Source: Allomesorhizobium camelthorni
GTDB lineage: Bacteria; Pseudomonadota; Alphaproteobacteria; Rhizobiales; Rhizobiaceae
Assembly: GCF_011045125.1 (NCBI RefSeq)
Contig: NZ_JAAKZF010000036.1
Span: 1-61,100 of the forward strand
Reading direction: 5' to 3'
Length of the DNA stretch: 61,100 nt
The position numbers were made by a program, and so were the translations under genes. How positions within the stretch are numbered: the first letter of the stretch is position 1; every line of letters begins with the position of its first letter. The notes below the pieces were generated by a model that was not told the origin of the DNA, did not search any database, and saw nothing but the letters and a program-made list of their open reading frames with translations. Of this stretch, positions 7,909-17,273 are shown one piece after another.

Positions 7909-9399
7909 ATGAGCGTGATCGACTGGCGTCAAGCCGCTTCAAATCTCAATTTCCGCAACCAGGCGTTTATTGACGGCAAATTTGTCGACGCAGTATCCGG
8001 GGGCGTCTTCGATGCGATCAATCCTGCCAATGGGACTACGCTCGCCCAAATAGCGTCGTGCGACGCGGCGGATGTCGACCTGGCCGTACGCTCCGCGCGC
8101 AAGGCTTTCGATGCTGGCTCATGGTCGCGGCGCTCGCCGACCGAGCGCAAGAAAGTGCTGCAACGGTTCGCCGATCTGATGCATCAGCACGGGGATGAAC
8201 TGGCCCTGCTCGAGACCTTGAACATGGGCAAGCCGATCTCTGACGCACGGTCCATCGACGTCCCGGCATCGGCCAATACGATCGCCTGGTACGCCGAGGC
8301 GATCGACAAGATCTACGACGAGATTGCTCCGACCGGCAGCGGTGCACTGGGCATGATTACCCGCGAGCCCGTTGGGGTCGTGGCTGCGGTTGTTCCGTGG
8401 AATTTTCCTTTGCTGATGGCATGCTGGAAACTCGGGCCAGCGCTTGCGGCAGGCAACTCAGTCATTCTCAAACCGGCCGAGCAGTCGCCGCTTTCCGCGA
8501 TCCGGCTCGCGGAGCTCGCGGCGGAGGCCGGCATTCCGGATGGGGTGTTCAACGTGGTCACCGGCCTTGGCGAGACTGCGGGTAGGGCGCTTGGCCTTCA
8601 CTTGGATGTGGACGCGGTGACGTTCACTGGCTCGACTGAAGTCGGCAAGCTCTTCATGAGCTATTCTGCTCAGTCGAATATGAAGCGCGTCGCGCTCGAA
8701 TGCGGAGGCAAAACCCCACATATCGTCATGGCCGATTGTGGCAACCTGGACGAAGCTGCGACGGCGGCGGCCTATGGCATCTTCTTCAACCAGGGTGAAG
8801 TCTGTAACGCCGGGTCACGTCTGCTGGTCGACGCCAAGATCAAGGATGTGTTTATCGAGAAGGTTATTGCTGTCGGGAAAACGCTTACGGTTGGCAATCC
8901 CCTCGATGCCGCCACGAAGCTTGGCGCCATGGTAAGCCAAGTTCAAATGCAACGGGTGCTCGACTACATCGATGTCGGCGCCAAGGAAGGCGCCGAGCTC
9001 AAATCCGGCGGCAGCCGCGTCCTCAGCGAGACAGGCGGCTATTATATCGAGCCGACCGTCTTCGACAACGTCAGCAACAAGATGCGGATTGCGCAGGAGG
9101 AGATCTTCGGCCCCGTCCTCGCCACCATCTCCTTCTCCGGGGTGGAGGAAGCGGTCGCGCTCGCCAACGACACCATCTACGGTCTCGCCGCCGCAGTGTG
9201 GACTGACAATATCGATGTCGCGCTGTCCACCGCGCGTCGGTTGAGAGCAGGCTCGGTCTGGGTCAACAACTTCGATGAGAGCAACATTACGATGCCCTTT
9301 GGCGGTTACAAACAGTCGGGCTTCGGTCGGGACAAATCCTTGCACGCGATCGACAAATACACCGAGCTGAAGGCGACCTGGATCAAGATCCGCGCTTAG
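7909..9399 (+). CDS. NAD(P)-dependent aldehyde dehydrogenase
   Basis: 496 aa, the standard length for this family when ATG 7909 is used (AAAGGTGA just upstream, and downstream of the promoter at 7835-7863). A frame start at 7813 would lie upstream of the promoter and is rejected. Catalytic Glu264 lies in ALECGGKTPH and nucleophile Cys299 in NQGEVCNAGSR. The cofactor-binding PWNFPLLMACWK and FTGSTEVGK blocks are intact. It is closest in character to betaine-aldehyde or gamma-aminobutyraldehyde/PuuC-type dehydrogenases. It would oxidise the aldehyde released by the amine oxidase or by the flavoprotein that follows. First gene of the second transcription unit of the cluster. Confidence 0.94.
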   Translation: MSVIDWRQAASNLNFRNQAFIDGKFVDAVSGGVFDAINPANGTTLAQIASCDAADVDLAVRSARKAFDAGSWSRRSPTERKKVLQRFADLMHQHGDELALLETLNMGKPISDARSIDVPASANTIAWYAEAIDKIYDEIAPTGSGALGMITREPVGVVAAVVPWNFPLLMACWKLGPALAAGNSVILKPAEQSPLSAIRLAELAAEAGIPDGVFNVVTGLGETAGRALGLHLDVDAVTFTGSTEVGKLFMSYSAQSNMKRVALECGGKTPHIVMADCGNLDEAATAAAYGIFFNQGEVCNAGSRLLVDAKIKDVFIEKVIAVGKTLTVGNPLDAATKLGAMVSQVQMQRVLDYIDVGAKEGAELKSGGSRVLSETGGYYIEPTVFDNVSNKMRIAQEEIFGPVLATISFSGVEEAVALANDTIYGLAAAVWTDNIDVALSTARRLRAGSVWVNNFDESNITMPFGGYKQSGFGRDKSLHAIDKYTELKATWIKIRA

Positions 9400-9473
9400 C
9401 CGTCCTCTCGGCTGCAACCAATGACAAAGCACGCCGGCCTCGCTCTTTGACGCTAGGCCAGAAAGAGCCATGC

Positions 9474-11519
9474 ATGCGGGATCCACGCTTCGATATCCTG
9501 TTCCAGCCGTTGCAGATCGGACCTGTTGTCGCCCGCAACCGGTTCTATCAGACGCCTCATTGCAACGGCATGGGCAATTTGCGTCCGCAAGCCCATGCCG
9601 CGATGCGCGGCATCAAGGCGGAGGGCGGGTGGGCAGTGGTTAATACAGAACACTGCTCGGTCCATCCGTCCGGCGATCTCATGCCGGAAGTTCTGCAGAT
9701 GCTGTGGGATGACGGCGATATTCCGCCGCTCGCCCTCATGGTCGAAGCGGTGCACGAGCACGGTTCGCTCGCCGGCGTGCAACTCGCCTATCCCGCATAT
9801 TACAATGCCAATCGCATGACCCGCGACGTACCGCTTGGTCCGATGGATCGGCCGGTCAGCGGGCATCATCCGGTGCAGGTCCGTGCCATGGACAAGTCCG
9901 ACATCAAGGCACTCCTGTGTTGGTGGAAGGCGGCGGCGCAGCGCGCGCGCAAGGCAGGCTTCGATATCCTCAACGTCGACAGCAATTTCTCCACCATCGC
10001 TTTCCAATTCATTTCGCCCCGCAATCAGCGCACGGACGAGTACGGCGGTTCTCTGAAGAATCGGGTTCGCCTCCTGAAAGAATTGATCGAGGTGACGCGC
10101 GAGGGCGGCGGTGATGCCTGTGCCGTCAGCGTAAGGCTGATCATCGATGAACTGTTCGGGACGGAAGGGCTTCGCGCCGCAGCGGAAGGCATAGAGGTCA
10201 TCGGCATGCTCGCCGAACTGCCCGACCTGTGGGATCTCGTCGTGGGAACGTGGGCTGACGATTCGCCGACCTCGCGCTTCGCGGCGGAGAACGACCATGA
10301 GCCGTTCATGGCCGGGATCAAGGCGGTTACCACCAAGCCGGTCGTAGGTGTCGGGCGCTTCACCTCGCCCGACACGATGGCGAGCCTTGTCCGTCGTGGC
10401 GTGCTCGACATGATCGGGGCTGCGCGTCCCTCGATCGCCGATCCCTTTCTGCCGAAGAAGATCGAAGAGGGGCGCTACGAGGATATCCGGGAATGCATCG
10501 GCTGCAACATCTGTGTGTCGAGCCACTTCGCCATGACGAACCTTCGCTGCACCCAGAATCCGACCATGGGCGAAGAATGGCGCCGCGGCTGGCATCCCGA
10601 GCGAATTGCCGGGAAATCGAGCAATGCGACTGTGCTCGTAATCGGCGGTGGGCCGGCGGGTCTTGAATGCGCCCGGGCTCTCGGCGAACGCGGCTATGGG
10701 GTGACCTTGGCCGAGCGGGAGAGTCGTCTCGGCGGTCGCGTCACGCTTGAGGGCGAACTGCCTGGCCTGCGTGAATGGCTGAGGGTCCGTGACTGGCGCG
10801 TTACACAGATCGACAAGCTGGCGAACGTCGGCGTCTATCTCGAAAGCGATCTCGGAGTTGCCGATATTCTTGAGTTCGACGCCGACGCGGTCGTTCTGGC
10901 GACGGGATCGCAATGGCGCAGGGATGGCATCGGACGCGCGGCGTTCAAGCCGCTTGCACTGTCATCCGGCCTGCCTGTGTTCACGCCGGATGACGTCATG
11001 GGCGGCAACATCCCCTCGGGTCGAATCATCGTCTATGACGATGATCACTATTACATGGGCGCCGTCATCGCCGAGAAGCTGGCCGTTGCCGGCAACGACG
11101 TCACGCTGGTGACACCGGCAGCCGACGTCTCCTCCTTTACCGTCAATACGCTTGAGAACATCCGGACGGCCAAACGGCTCCATGAGCGCGGCGTGGTGAT
11201 GGTTACGCACAAGGCGCTCGTCGGCACCCAGGACGATCAGGCGCTCTTCGTCGATGCGCGAACGGGCGCGGCCGAGCACAGAGAAGCCGACGCCCTTGTC
11301 CTCGTTACGGCGCGGCTCCCTCGCACCGAACTCTTCACCGCGTTGACCGCGCGCATCGAGGAGCGACAGGCAGGCCGGCTGCGACGCGTTTCATGCATTG
11401 GCGATTGCGAAGCGCCGGCTGCGATCTTTGCGGCCGTCTACTCAGGCCACCGCTTTGCGCAAGAATTCGAGAACGACGACCCGATCTTGCGCCGTGAGCG
11501 GATCAACCTTGCTGCCTAA
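9474..11519 (+). CDS. Trimethylamine-dehydrogenase-family iron-sulfur flavoprotein, altered active site
   Basis: 681 aa from ATG 9474; the product begins MRDPRFDILFQPLQIGP, colinear with trimethylamine dehydrogenase (TMADH). Domains: an FMN-binding TIM barrel (1-340), a 4Fe-4S site with Cys341, Cys344, Cys347 and Cys359 (CIGCNIC...RCTQN), and an FAD/NAD-like Rossmann region (VLVIGGGPAGLECARALGE near 390). Cys30, which carries the 6-S-cysteinyl FMN in TMADH, is kept in NRFYQTPHC. Position 60, a Tyr of the TMADH aromatic bowl, is His. Positions 169 and 172, Tyr and His of the TMADH catalytic triad, are Asp and Phe. The enzyme probably oxidises a different N-alkylated amine, as in histamine dehydrogenase or methylproline/stachydrine demethylase relatives. 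Electrons would pass to an ETF not seen in the window. Confidence 0.88.
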   Translation: MRDPRFDILFQPLQIGPVVARNRFYQTPHCNGMGNLRPQAHAAMRGIKAEGGWAVVNTEHCSVHPSGDLMPEVLQMLWDDGDIPPLALMVEAVHEHGSLAGVQLAYPAYYNANRMTRDVPLGPMDRPVSGHHPVQVRAMDKSDIKALLCWWKAAAQRARKAGFDILNVDSNFSTIAFQFISPRNQRTDEYGGSLKNRVRLLKELIEVTREGGGDACAVSVRLIIDELFGTEGLRAAAEGIEVIGMLAELPDLWDLVVGTWADDSPTSRFAAENDHEPFMAGIKAVTTKPVVGVGRFTSPDTMASLVRRGVLDMIGAARPSIADPFLPKKIEEGRYEDIRECIGCNICVSSHFAMTNLRCTQNPTMGEEWRRGWHPERIAGKSSNATVLVIGGGPAGLECARALGERGYGVTLAERESRLGGRVTLEGELPGLREWLRVRDWRVTQIDKLANVGVYLESDLGVADILEFDADAVVLATGSQWRRDGIGRAAFKPLALSSGLPVFTPDDVMGGNIPSGRIIVYDDDHYYMGAVIAEKLAVAGNDVTLVTPAADVSSFTVNTLENIRTAKRLHERGVVMVTHKALVGTQDDQALFVDARTGAAEHREADALVLVTARLPRTELFTALTARIEERQAGRLRRVSCIGDCEAPAAIFAAVYSGHRFAQEFENDDPILRRERINLAA

Positions 11520-11546
11520 CAACAAGACCGAGCAAAGAGCGACCTG

Positions 11547-12860
11547 ATGCCAGTTCCGTCCTCCCCAAACTCCGAAAAGCTCTATGCCCGCGCTCTCCAG
11601 GTCATGCCTGGGGGAAATACGCGTACGACGGTGTATCGAGCACCCCATCAGATCTATGCCAAGCGCGGTGCTGGCTGCCGCATCACTGACGTGGACGGCA
11701 CAGTGCGGATCGACGCCCTGGGGAACTTCACTTCCCTGATACACGGCTATGGCAATCGCCATATCCTGGAGGCGGCGACGCGGCAGCTCGAAGCCGGAAC
11801 GTGTTTCGGAGCGCCCACCGAGAGCGAGATCCGGCTGTCAGAGATACTGTGCGAGCGCCTTCCCTCTGTCGAGCAGCTTCGCTACACCAATTCCGGTACT
11901 GAAGCGGTGATGAACGCGATCAAGGCCGCCCGCGCCTATACCGGCCGACCGAAGATTGCAAAATGCGAGGGTGCCTACCACGGGACCTACGACCCGGCCG
12001 AGACAAGTCAGGACGCCAGTCCCGCTACCTGGGGCGATATCGACAGACCGGGATCCGTGCCGACCGCCAAAGGGACACCCCAGGGGGTGCTTGACGACGT
12101 CGTCGTCATTCCATTCAACAATACCCAGGTCGCTGAGGCGATCCTACGTGCTAGCGGCAACAATCTCGCGGCCGTGCTCATCGATGTCATGCCCAACCGA
12201 GCGGGCCTCGTGCCGGCCACGCCCGAATTTTTGGCGATGCTGCGGCGGGTCACGCGAGAACTCGGGGCACTACTGATTCTCGACGAGGTCATCACATTTC
12301 GCCTTGGCTACAATGGCGCGCAAGGTCGTTTCGACATCGACCCGGACATTACGACACTCGGCAAAGTTATCGGGGGCGGCTTTGCGATCGGCGCAATTGG
12401 CGGCCGTGCGGAAGTTATGTCGGTGTTCGATCCGAGCAAGGGAGCGCCCGCCGTGCCACACGGCGGCACGTTCAGCGCCAACCCTGTGTCGATGTCAGCT
12501 GGAATCGCAGCGATCGAGGAACTGACGCCTGCCGCTTTCGAGAAACTTGAGGCACTCGGCGATCGCTTTGACCAAGGTATTCGTACTTGTTTTACCCGGA
12601 ATGGAATCCAGGGGCAGGTAACGGGATTGGGCTCACTTCGACGTGTCCATCTGACAGACGCCCCGCTGAGCGACTATCGCTCAACATTTGCTGCGGCAGA
12701 TGGCGCTACGCGCGTATCTGCTCTTGCAAAGGCGTTATTCGACGAAGGTGTGATTATCGCAGGCAACGGGCTCTTGGCGTTCTCCACAGCCATGGAAGAG
12801 GCCGACGTTGATGAAATAATACGAGGCTTCGACCGAGTCTTGCTGCCGTTCACGCGATGA
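11547..12860 (+). CDS. Class III aminotransferase, beta-amino-acid / glutamate-1-semialdehyde type
   Basis: 437 aa PLP enzyme. LRYTNSGTEAVMNAIKAARA (phosphate-binding turn), LLILDEVITFRLGYNGAQG (Asp246 to the pyridine nitrogen) and TTLGKVIGGG (Schiff-base Lys273) are intact. The N-terminus (ALQVMPGGNTRTTVYRAPH) and spacing resemble glutamate-1-semialdehyde aminomutase relatives that act on beta-amino acids, such as beta-phenylalanine aminotransferase, rather than a haem gene. Transamination of a beta-amino acid yields a beta-keto acid, which is what the BKACE gene two positions downstream would cleave. Starts 27 bp after the flavoprotein gene. The reaction assignment is inference from family and context. 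Confidence 0.85.
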   Translation: MPVPSSPNSEKLYARALQVMPGGNTRTTVYRAPHQIYAKRGAGCRITDVDGTVRIDALGNFTSLIHGYGNRHILEAATRQLEAGTCFGAPTESEIRLSEILCERLPSVEQLRYTNSGTEAVMNAIKAARAYTGRPKIAKCEGAYHGTYDPAETSQDASPATWGDIDRPGSVPTAKGTPQGVLDDVVVIPFNNTQVAEAILRASGNNLAAVLIDVMPNRAGLVPATPEFLAMLRRVTRELGALLILDEVITFRLGYNGAQGRFDIDPDITTLGKVIGGGFAIGAIGGRAEVMSVFDPSKGAPAVPHGGTFSANPVSMSAGIAAIEELTPAAFEKLEALGDRFDQGIRTCFTRNGIQGQVTGLGSLRRVHLTDAPLSDYRSTFAAADGATRVSALAKALFDEGVIIAGNGLLAFSTAMEEADVDEIIRGFDRVLLPFTR

Positions 12861-12898
12861 AATCGGCGGAGAACCCCCGGCATCTTAAGGAGCGCCAC

Positions 12899-13285
12899 AT
12901 GACGAGAGCCAAGATCCCCGTGAATAACAGCTGGGGGGAGGCCATCGGTTACTCCCGGGCGATCCGTGCCGGGAACATCATTATCGTATCGGGCACCACT
13001 GCCACGGGACCTGACGGCTCACTTCATCCGGGTGACGCAGAAGGGCAGACCATCGAGATACTGGACCGCATTGGTGCTGTGCTGCGCGAGCTCGATGCTT
13101 CGATCGATGATGTTGTCGAGACGCGTATTTTCCTGCGCAATATGAGCGATTGGGAAGCGGTTGGGAAAGCCCACGGCGCTGTCTTCGGTAAGATCCGCCC
13201 GTCAACGACGATGGTGCAGGCGGGAGCACTCATCGACGATAGCCTTCTCGTGGAAATCGCCGCCACAGCCATCCTCGCGGATTGA
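12899..13285 (+). CDS. Rid-family (RidA/YjgF) protein lacking the catalytic arginine
   Basis: 128 aa from ATG 12899, preceded by AAGGAGCG; the frame start at 12857 lacks a ribosome-binding site and would overlap the aminotransferase. The fold signature runs [20 protein letters not shown] to [20 protein letters not shown] and ends [13 protein letters not shown]. Where RidA has P-A-R-S/T with the arginine needed for imine deamination, this protein has P-S-T-T. It therefore falls among Rid subfamilies without the archetypal deaminase residue. Placed between a PLP aminotransferase and a beta-keto acid cleavage enzyme, it may handle a reactive enamine or bind a pathway intermediate, but that is inference. 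Confidence 0.85.
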   Translation: MTRAKIPVNNSWGEAIGYSRAIRAGNIIIVSGTTATGPDGSLHPGDAEGQTIEILDRIGAVLRELDASIDDVVETRIFLRNMSDWEAVGKAHGAVFGKIRPSTTMVQAGALIDDSLLVEIAATAILAD

Positions 13286-13295
13286 GGGAGGTCGT

Positions 13296-14171
13296 ATGTC
13301 TAAGGGCACCATCATCACTTGCGCCGTGACCGGAAGCCTCACGAGGCCGGAGGACAATGGCAATTTGCCAGTAACACCTGAACAGATTGCGGTTTCAGCT
13401 CTCGAGGCTGCTGACGCTGGCGCGGCCATTCTGCACCTGCACGTCCGCCATCCCGATGGTCGGCCGTCCATGGAACTCGACCATTACCGAGAACTCGTTC
13501 GACTGATACGCGTCAAGAACACGGAGGTAATCCTTAACATTACGACTGGCCCTGGTGGCCGATTTCAGCCCGGTGAGGAAGACCCCAAGATTGCAGGCCC
13601 GCGTACGAATTTTGTCACCGCTGAACGTCGCGTCGAGCATATCCGGGATTTGCGGCCCGATGTCTGCACGCTCGACCTCAATACGATGACATTCGGCAGC
13701 GAGATCGTGATCAATACCCCGCCCTACGTCAAGAAGATGGCCGAGATCATCTATGACTGCGGGGTACGGCCCGAATTCGAGCTTTTCGACAGTGGCGATA
13801 TCAGCCTGCTCAATGACTTTCTCGCAAGCGGCGTGTTTCGCGGGCCGCCACTCGCGAGCCTTGTCCTTGGTGTAAAATACGGCTTCACGACTAGACCCGA
13901 GACCATGATGTTCGCCCGCAACATGCTGCCGCACGACGCAATTTGGACCGGATTTGGCATTGGCCGGGCCGCTTATCCCATGCTGCTACAATCTTATCTG
14001 CTGGGTGGCCATGTCCGCATCGGCATGGAAGACACCGTCCGAATGTCTCGAACCGAACTCGTGAAGAGCAATGCTGAACTCGTAGAAAAAGCGAAATGGC
14101 TCCTAGAAAGTGTTGGTGCGACGGTCGCAAGCCCAGAGTGGGCAAGGTCTAAGCTTCGACTGGGTAGTTAG
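13296..14171 (+). CDS. Beta-keto acid cleavage enzyme (BKACE, DUF849 family)
   Basis: 291 aa from ATG 13296, with GGGAGG five bases upstream. The zinc-binding HLHVR motif is at residues 47-51, with further family blocks [34 protein letters not shown] and [12 protein letters not shown] (the conserved Glu). BKACE enzymes condense a beta-keto acid with acetyl-CoA and split it into acetoacetate (or acetoacetyl-CoA) and the matching CoA ester or acid. Known cases include 3-keto-5-aminohexanoate and dehydrocarnitine cleavage. It is the last gene of the cluster and defines the pathway end as a beta-keto acid. The substrate side chain is unknown. Confidence 0.92.
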   Translation: MSKGTIITCAVTGSLTRPEDNGNLPVTPEQIAVSALEAADAGAAILHLHVRHPDGRPSMELDHYRELVRLIRVKNTEVILNITTGPGGRFQPGEEDPKIAGPRTNFVTAERRVEHIRDLRPDVCTLDLNTMTFGSEIVINTPPYVKKMAEIIYDCGVRPEFELFDSGDISLLNDFLASGVFRGPPLASLVLGVKYGFTTRPETMMFARNMLPHDAIWTGFGIGRAAYPMLLQSYLLGGHVRIGMEDTVRMSRTELVKSNAELVEKAKWLLESVGATVASPEWARSKLRLGS

Positions 14172-14329
14172 CTCCGCTTCCAGATTGCGCCGTGCGTAAT
14201 GTAGGAGAGGCCGGGTAGTGCCAGGGAACGACATACCCGCCGTTCAGCAAACAAGATTTAGAAGCGGTGTGAAGGACTGCCTTCCAAACAATGCCGCTGG
14301 ACAACATGCGTTGTTGAGGAGATCGAACC

Positions 14330-15520
14330 ATGGCCGCCGACAAGAATGCGTTCGTCTGGGAGGATCCCTTCCTTATCGAGAACCAGCTTTCGGAAGATGA
14401 GCGCCTGGTGCGTGATGGCGCCGCGGCGTTTGCCGCCGACACGCTCGCGCCGAAGATCGAGGAAGCCTATCTCGAGGAAAAGACCGACGCTGGGATCTTT
14501 CGCGAAATGGGCGAAGCCGGCCTGCTCGGCCTCACCATCCCCGAGGAATATGGCGGGCTTGGTGCCAACTATGTCACCTATGGGCTGGTGGCGCGGGAAG
14601 TCGAGCGCGTGGACTCTGGCTACCGCTCGATGATGAGCGTGCAGTCCTCGCTGGTGATGTATCCGATCCATGCCTATGGCTCGGAGGAGCAGCGCAAGAA
14701 GTATCTGCCGAAGCTCGCCAGTGGCGAGTGGATCGGCTGTTTCGGCCTAACCGAACCGGATGCCGGCTCCGATCCGGGTGGCATGAAGACGCGGGCCGAG
14801 AAGACGGCCAACGGCTACAGGCTCTCCGGTTCCAAGATGTGGATTTCCAATGCGCCGATCGCCGACGTGTTCGTCGTCTGGGCGAAATCGGCGGCGCACG
14901 GCAATGAGATCCGTGGTTTCGTGCTGGAAAAGGGCGTGAAAGGTCTGTCGGCGCCGAAGATCGGCGGCAAGCTGTCGCTGCGGGCTTCGATCACCGGCGA
15001 AGTGGTGATGGAAGGCGTCGAGGTTGACGAAGACGCGCTGCTGCCCAACGCCTCTGGCCTGAAAGGGCCGTTCGGTTGCCTTAATCGGGCGCGCTACGGC
15101 ATTTCCTGGGGCGCGATGGGTGCGGCGGAGGATTGCTGGCACCGGGCCCGCCAATATGGGTCGGACAGAAAGCAGTTCGGCAGGCCGCTGGCCGGCATGC
15201 AGCTGTTCCAGAAGAAGCTCGCCGATATGCAGACCGAGATCGCGCTCGGCCTGCAAGCCAGCCTGCGGGTCGGGCGGTTGATGGACGAAGGCAAGATGGC
15301 GCCCGAGATGATCTCGATCATCAAGCGCAACAATTGCGGAAAGGCGCTCGACATCGCCCGCCAGGCCCGCGACATGCATGGCGGCAACGGCATCCAGATC
15401 GGCTATCACATCATGCGCCACGCGCAGAACCTGGAAACCGTCAACACCTATGAAGGTACGCATGACGTGCATGCGCTGATCCTCGGCCGGGCACAGACGG
15501 GTTTTCAGGCCTTCTTTTAG
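14330..15520 (+). CDS. gcdH: Glutaryl-CoA dehydrogenase
   Basis: 396 aa acyl-CoA dehydrogenase that oxidises and decarboxylates glutaryl-CoA to crotonyl-CoA in lysine, tryptophan and glutarate breakdown. Blocks [56 protein letters not shown] and [17 protein letters not shown] are those of GcdH. The catalytic Glu is about residue 375 (YEGTHD). The start ATG 14330 follows GAGGAG. Base composition and codon use are more GC-rich than the amine cluster upstream, so it may be native DNA next to acquired genes. It stands alone on its strand; the next gene is convergent. Confidence 0.92.
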   Translation: MAADKNAFVWEDPFLIENQLSEDERLVRDGAAAFAADTLAPKIEEAYLEEKTDAGIFREMGEAGLLGLTIPEEYGGLGANYVTYGLVAREVERVDSGYRSMMSVQSSLVMYPIHAYGSEEQRKKYLPKLASGEWIGCFGLTEPDAGSDPGGMKTRAEKTANGYRLSGSKMWISNAPIADVFVVWAKSAAHGNEIRGFVLEKGVKGLSAPKIGGKLSLRASITGEVVMEGVEVDEDALLPNASGLKGPFGCLNRARYGISWGAMGAAEDCWHRARQYGSDRKQFGRPLAGMQLFQKKLADMQTEIALGLQASLRVGRLMDEGKMAPEMISIIKRNNCGKALDIARQARDMHGGNGIQIGYHIMRHAQNLETVNTYEGTHDVHALILGRAQTGFQAFF

Positions 15521-15552
15521 GCGGCCACAAGGCTTTGCTGGGATGAAAATGA

Positions 15553-16533
15553 CTATGGGATTGTCACAATCGCTCCACTTGCGCGCCGTTCTTCGGCAGC
15601 GCGGTGTGCCTCGGCGATATCTTCCAGTGCAAAGCGCTGCCCGATCTCGAGCGAAACATGCCCCTTCGCAACCGCATTGAACAGATCGGCCGCATTCGAC
15701 CGGAACCGGTTGAGATCGGCATTGTGCGGAAAAACGGACGGGCGGGTCAGGAACAGACAGCCCTTCTTGTTCAACAATTCGGGATCGATCGCCGGCGCCT
15801 TTCCCGAGGACGCGCCGTAGATCACCACGAGTCCGAAGGGCGCTGCGCAGTCGAGTGACTTAAGCAGCGTGTCCTTGCCAACGGCATCATAGACGACGCG
15901 CGCCCTTTCGCCCTCAGTCGCCTTGAGAAAAGCATCCGGCCAATCCTGCTGGCTCGTGTCCACGACCGCAATACAGCCGGCGTCGAGAGCCGCCTGGCGC
16001 TTCTGAGGCGAGCCTGTGCCTCCGACCACGCGCGCACCAAGTGCGGTAGCCCAGCGTGTCAGGATCTGCCCGACGCCACCGGCTGCGGAATGCACGAAAA
16101 CGAGGTCGCCCCGCTGAACTGCATGGGTGTGGCGCAGAAGATACTGCGCAGTCATGCCTTTGAATAGGACTGTGGCAGCCGTTTCGTCGTCGATGTAATC
16201 GGGCACCTGCACGAGCTTGTCTGCCGGAACATTGCGCCGGTCGGCATAGGCGCCGACACCGGCATTCATATAGGCAACCCGCTTGCCTGGCTTGATATCA
16301 TCAACCCCCTCACCAACCGCTTCCACGATACCCGCCGCTTCGAAGCCGAGGCCCGTGGGCAGAGGAAGCGGATAAATGCCTTTGCGCTGATAAATGTCGA
16401 TAAAATTGAAGCCGATCGCCGTCTGGCGGACCTGCGCCTCACCTTCAGCCGGGTCGGAAATGCGTTCCTGCACGATCTTGAGAACTGACGGATCGCCGAA
16501 CTCCGTTATTTCTATCACGCGTCTGTTCGTCAT
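15553..16533 (-). CDS. Quinone oxidoreductase / zinc-independent medium-chain dehydrogenase
   Basis: 326 aa NADPH-dependent quinone oxidoreductase of the MDR superfamily (Qor-like). GroES-like N-terminus GFNFIDIYQRKGIYPLPLP, then GLGFEAAGIVEAVGEGVDD, a nucleotide-binding VFVHSAAGGVGQILTRWATA and the GTGSPQKRQAALDAG specificity region. The Cys/His/Glu zinc ligands of alcohol dehydrogenases are absent. Convergent with gcdH and divergent from the ArsR-type gene across a short spacer that holds an inverted repeat, so it is probably repressed by that regulator. Confidence 0.92.
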   Translation of the reverse strand: MTNRRVIEITEFGDPSVLKIVQERISDPAEGEAQVRQTAIGFNFIDIYQRKGIYPLPLPTGLGFEAAGIVEAVGEGVDDIKPGKRVAYMNAGVGAYADRRNVPADKLVQVPDYIDDETAATVLFKGMTAQYLLRHTHAVQRGDLVFVHSAAGGVGQILTRWATALGARVVGGTGSPQKRQAALDAGCIAVVDTSQQDWPDAFLKATEGERARVVYDAVGKDTLLKSLDCAAPFGLVVIYGASSGKAPAIDPELLNKKGCLFLTRPSVFPHNADLNRFRSNAADLFNAVAKGHVSLEIGQRFALEDIAEAHRAAEERRASGAIVTIP

Positions 16534-16562
16534 GTCCGTTGCCTCTCACTCATTCGCACGAT

Positions 16563-16584
16563 AGGTATGACAAGAACCATACCT
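16563..16584. promoter_or_regulatory. Candidate operator for the ArsR-type regulator
   Basis: Perfect 7-bp arms AGGTATG (16563-16569) and CATACCT (16578-16584) separated by 8 bp, in the 65-bp spacer between the divergent quinone oxidoreductase and ArsR-type genes. ArsR proteins commonly bind such short dyads. Confidence 0.65.
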
Positions 16585-16598
16585 TAGACGAGGGGGCA

Positions 16599-16937
16599 AT
16601 GGCAGAGTTTCTTCCCGAGCCACGGCCTGACGAAATGGATCTGCTGACAGTCCTGTTCGCTTTGGCCGATCCGCATCGCTTTCATATTGCACTTGCGCTT
16701 GCGAGATCGCCAGATGCAGTCCTTCCCTGTACCGCGTTCGACCTTCCTGTCACCAAGGCGACGCGCACATATCATTTCAGGATTCTGCGCGAGGCAGGTA
16801 TCATTCGCCAATACGACCATGGTAACGGGCGCTCAAATCAATTGCGGCTCGCGGACTTGAGACAACGCTTTCCCGGCCTCCTAACGACACTGCTTGCAGA
16901 ACAGCTGACGTTAAAGCCGGCGAGTCCACGTAAGTAG
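16599..16937 (+). CDS. ArsR-family winged-helix regulator
   Basis: 112 aa from ATG 16599 (GAGG five bases upstream). The frame could start at 16539 but that would read through the operator. LLTVLFALADPHRFHIALAL followed by LPVTKATRTYHFRILREAGI is the ArsR helix-turn-helix, and YDHGNGRSNQLRLADLRQRF is the wing. No cysteine metal-binding motif of the ELCVCDL type is seen in the recognition helix, so a non-metal signal (a quinone or electrophile) is plausible. Divergent from the quinone oxidoreductase, its likely target. Confidence 0.88.
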   Translation: MAEFLPEPRPDEMDLLTVLFALADPHRFHIALALARSPDAVLPCTAFDLPVTKATRTYHFRILREAGIIRQYDHGNGRSNQLRLADLRQRFPGLLTTLLAEQLTLKPASPRK

Positions 16938-17004
16938 CGATTGGAAGTGCCGAAAGCCGCCTGAGGGATCGGTCGCGGCGAGCATTGAAGGCTATTCGCA
17001 TCCG

Positions 17005-17269
17005 CAAGAGCCAATATCATAACAACCGGATCCGAACGGAATTATCCACGCAGCAAGCGGCGGGTGCGTCCGAAGTTGGGCTTCACGTCGTTTCCATCAG
17101 CGGCAGCCACCTTGGCCGGCATCGAAATGTTGCACATGATGCGCAAGCAGCAAGGGCGCTTACTTTGAACCGGGACCCGTCACTCAAGGAGCAATATGAG
17201 GGCAATCGCCGCATGAATTGCGTCCATACGGAAGCTGCCTCTTGCCTTCTCAAAATTTGCAACACAACC
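17005..17269 (+). pseudogene. IS6-family transposase C-terminal relic with terminal repeat
   Basis: One frame gives SQYHNNRI (near 17010-17035) and a shifted frame gives KRRVRPKLGFTSF and ATLAGIEMLHMMRKQQG before TGA 17166-17168. This is the ending of IS6-type transposases (RRVRPMLGFKSF...TLAGIELMHMIRKGQ). TTTGCAACACAACC at 17256-17269 matches the complement of the usual IS6 end (GGTTCTGTTGCAAA). The N-terminal part and the left end are missing. Confidence 0.7.
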
Positions 17270-17273
17270 ACAG

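Noticed and set aside
9453-10913. A 486-codon minus-strand frame
   Set aside because: Antisense shadow of the TMADH-family gene in GC-rich DNA; no family features.
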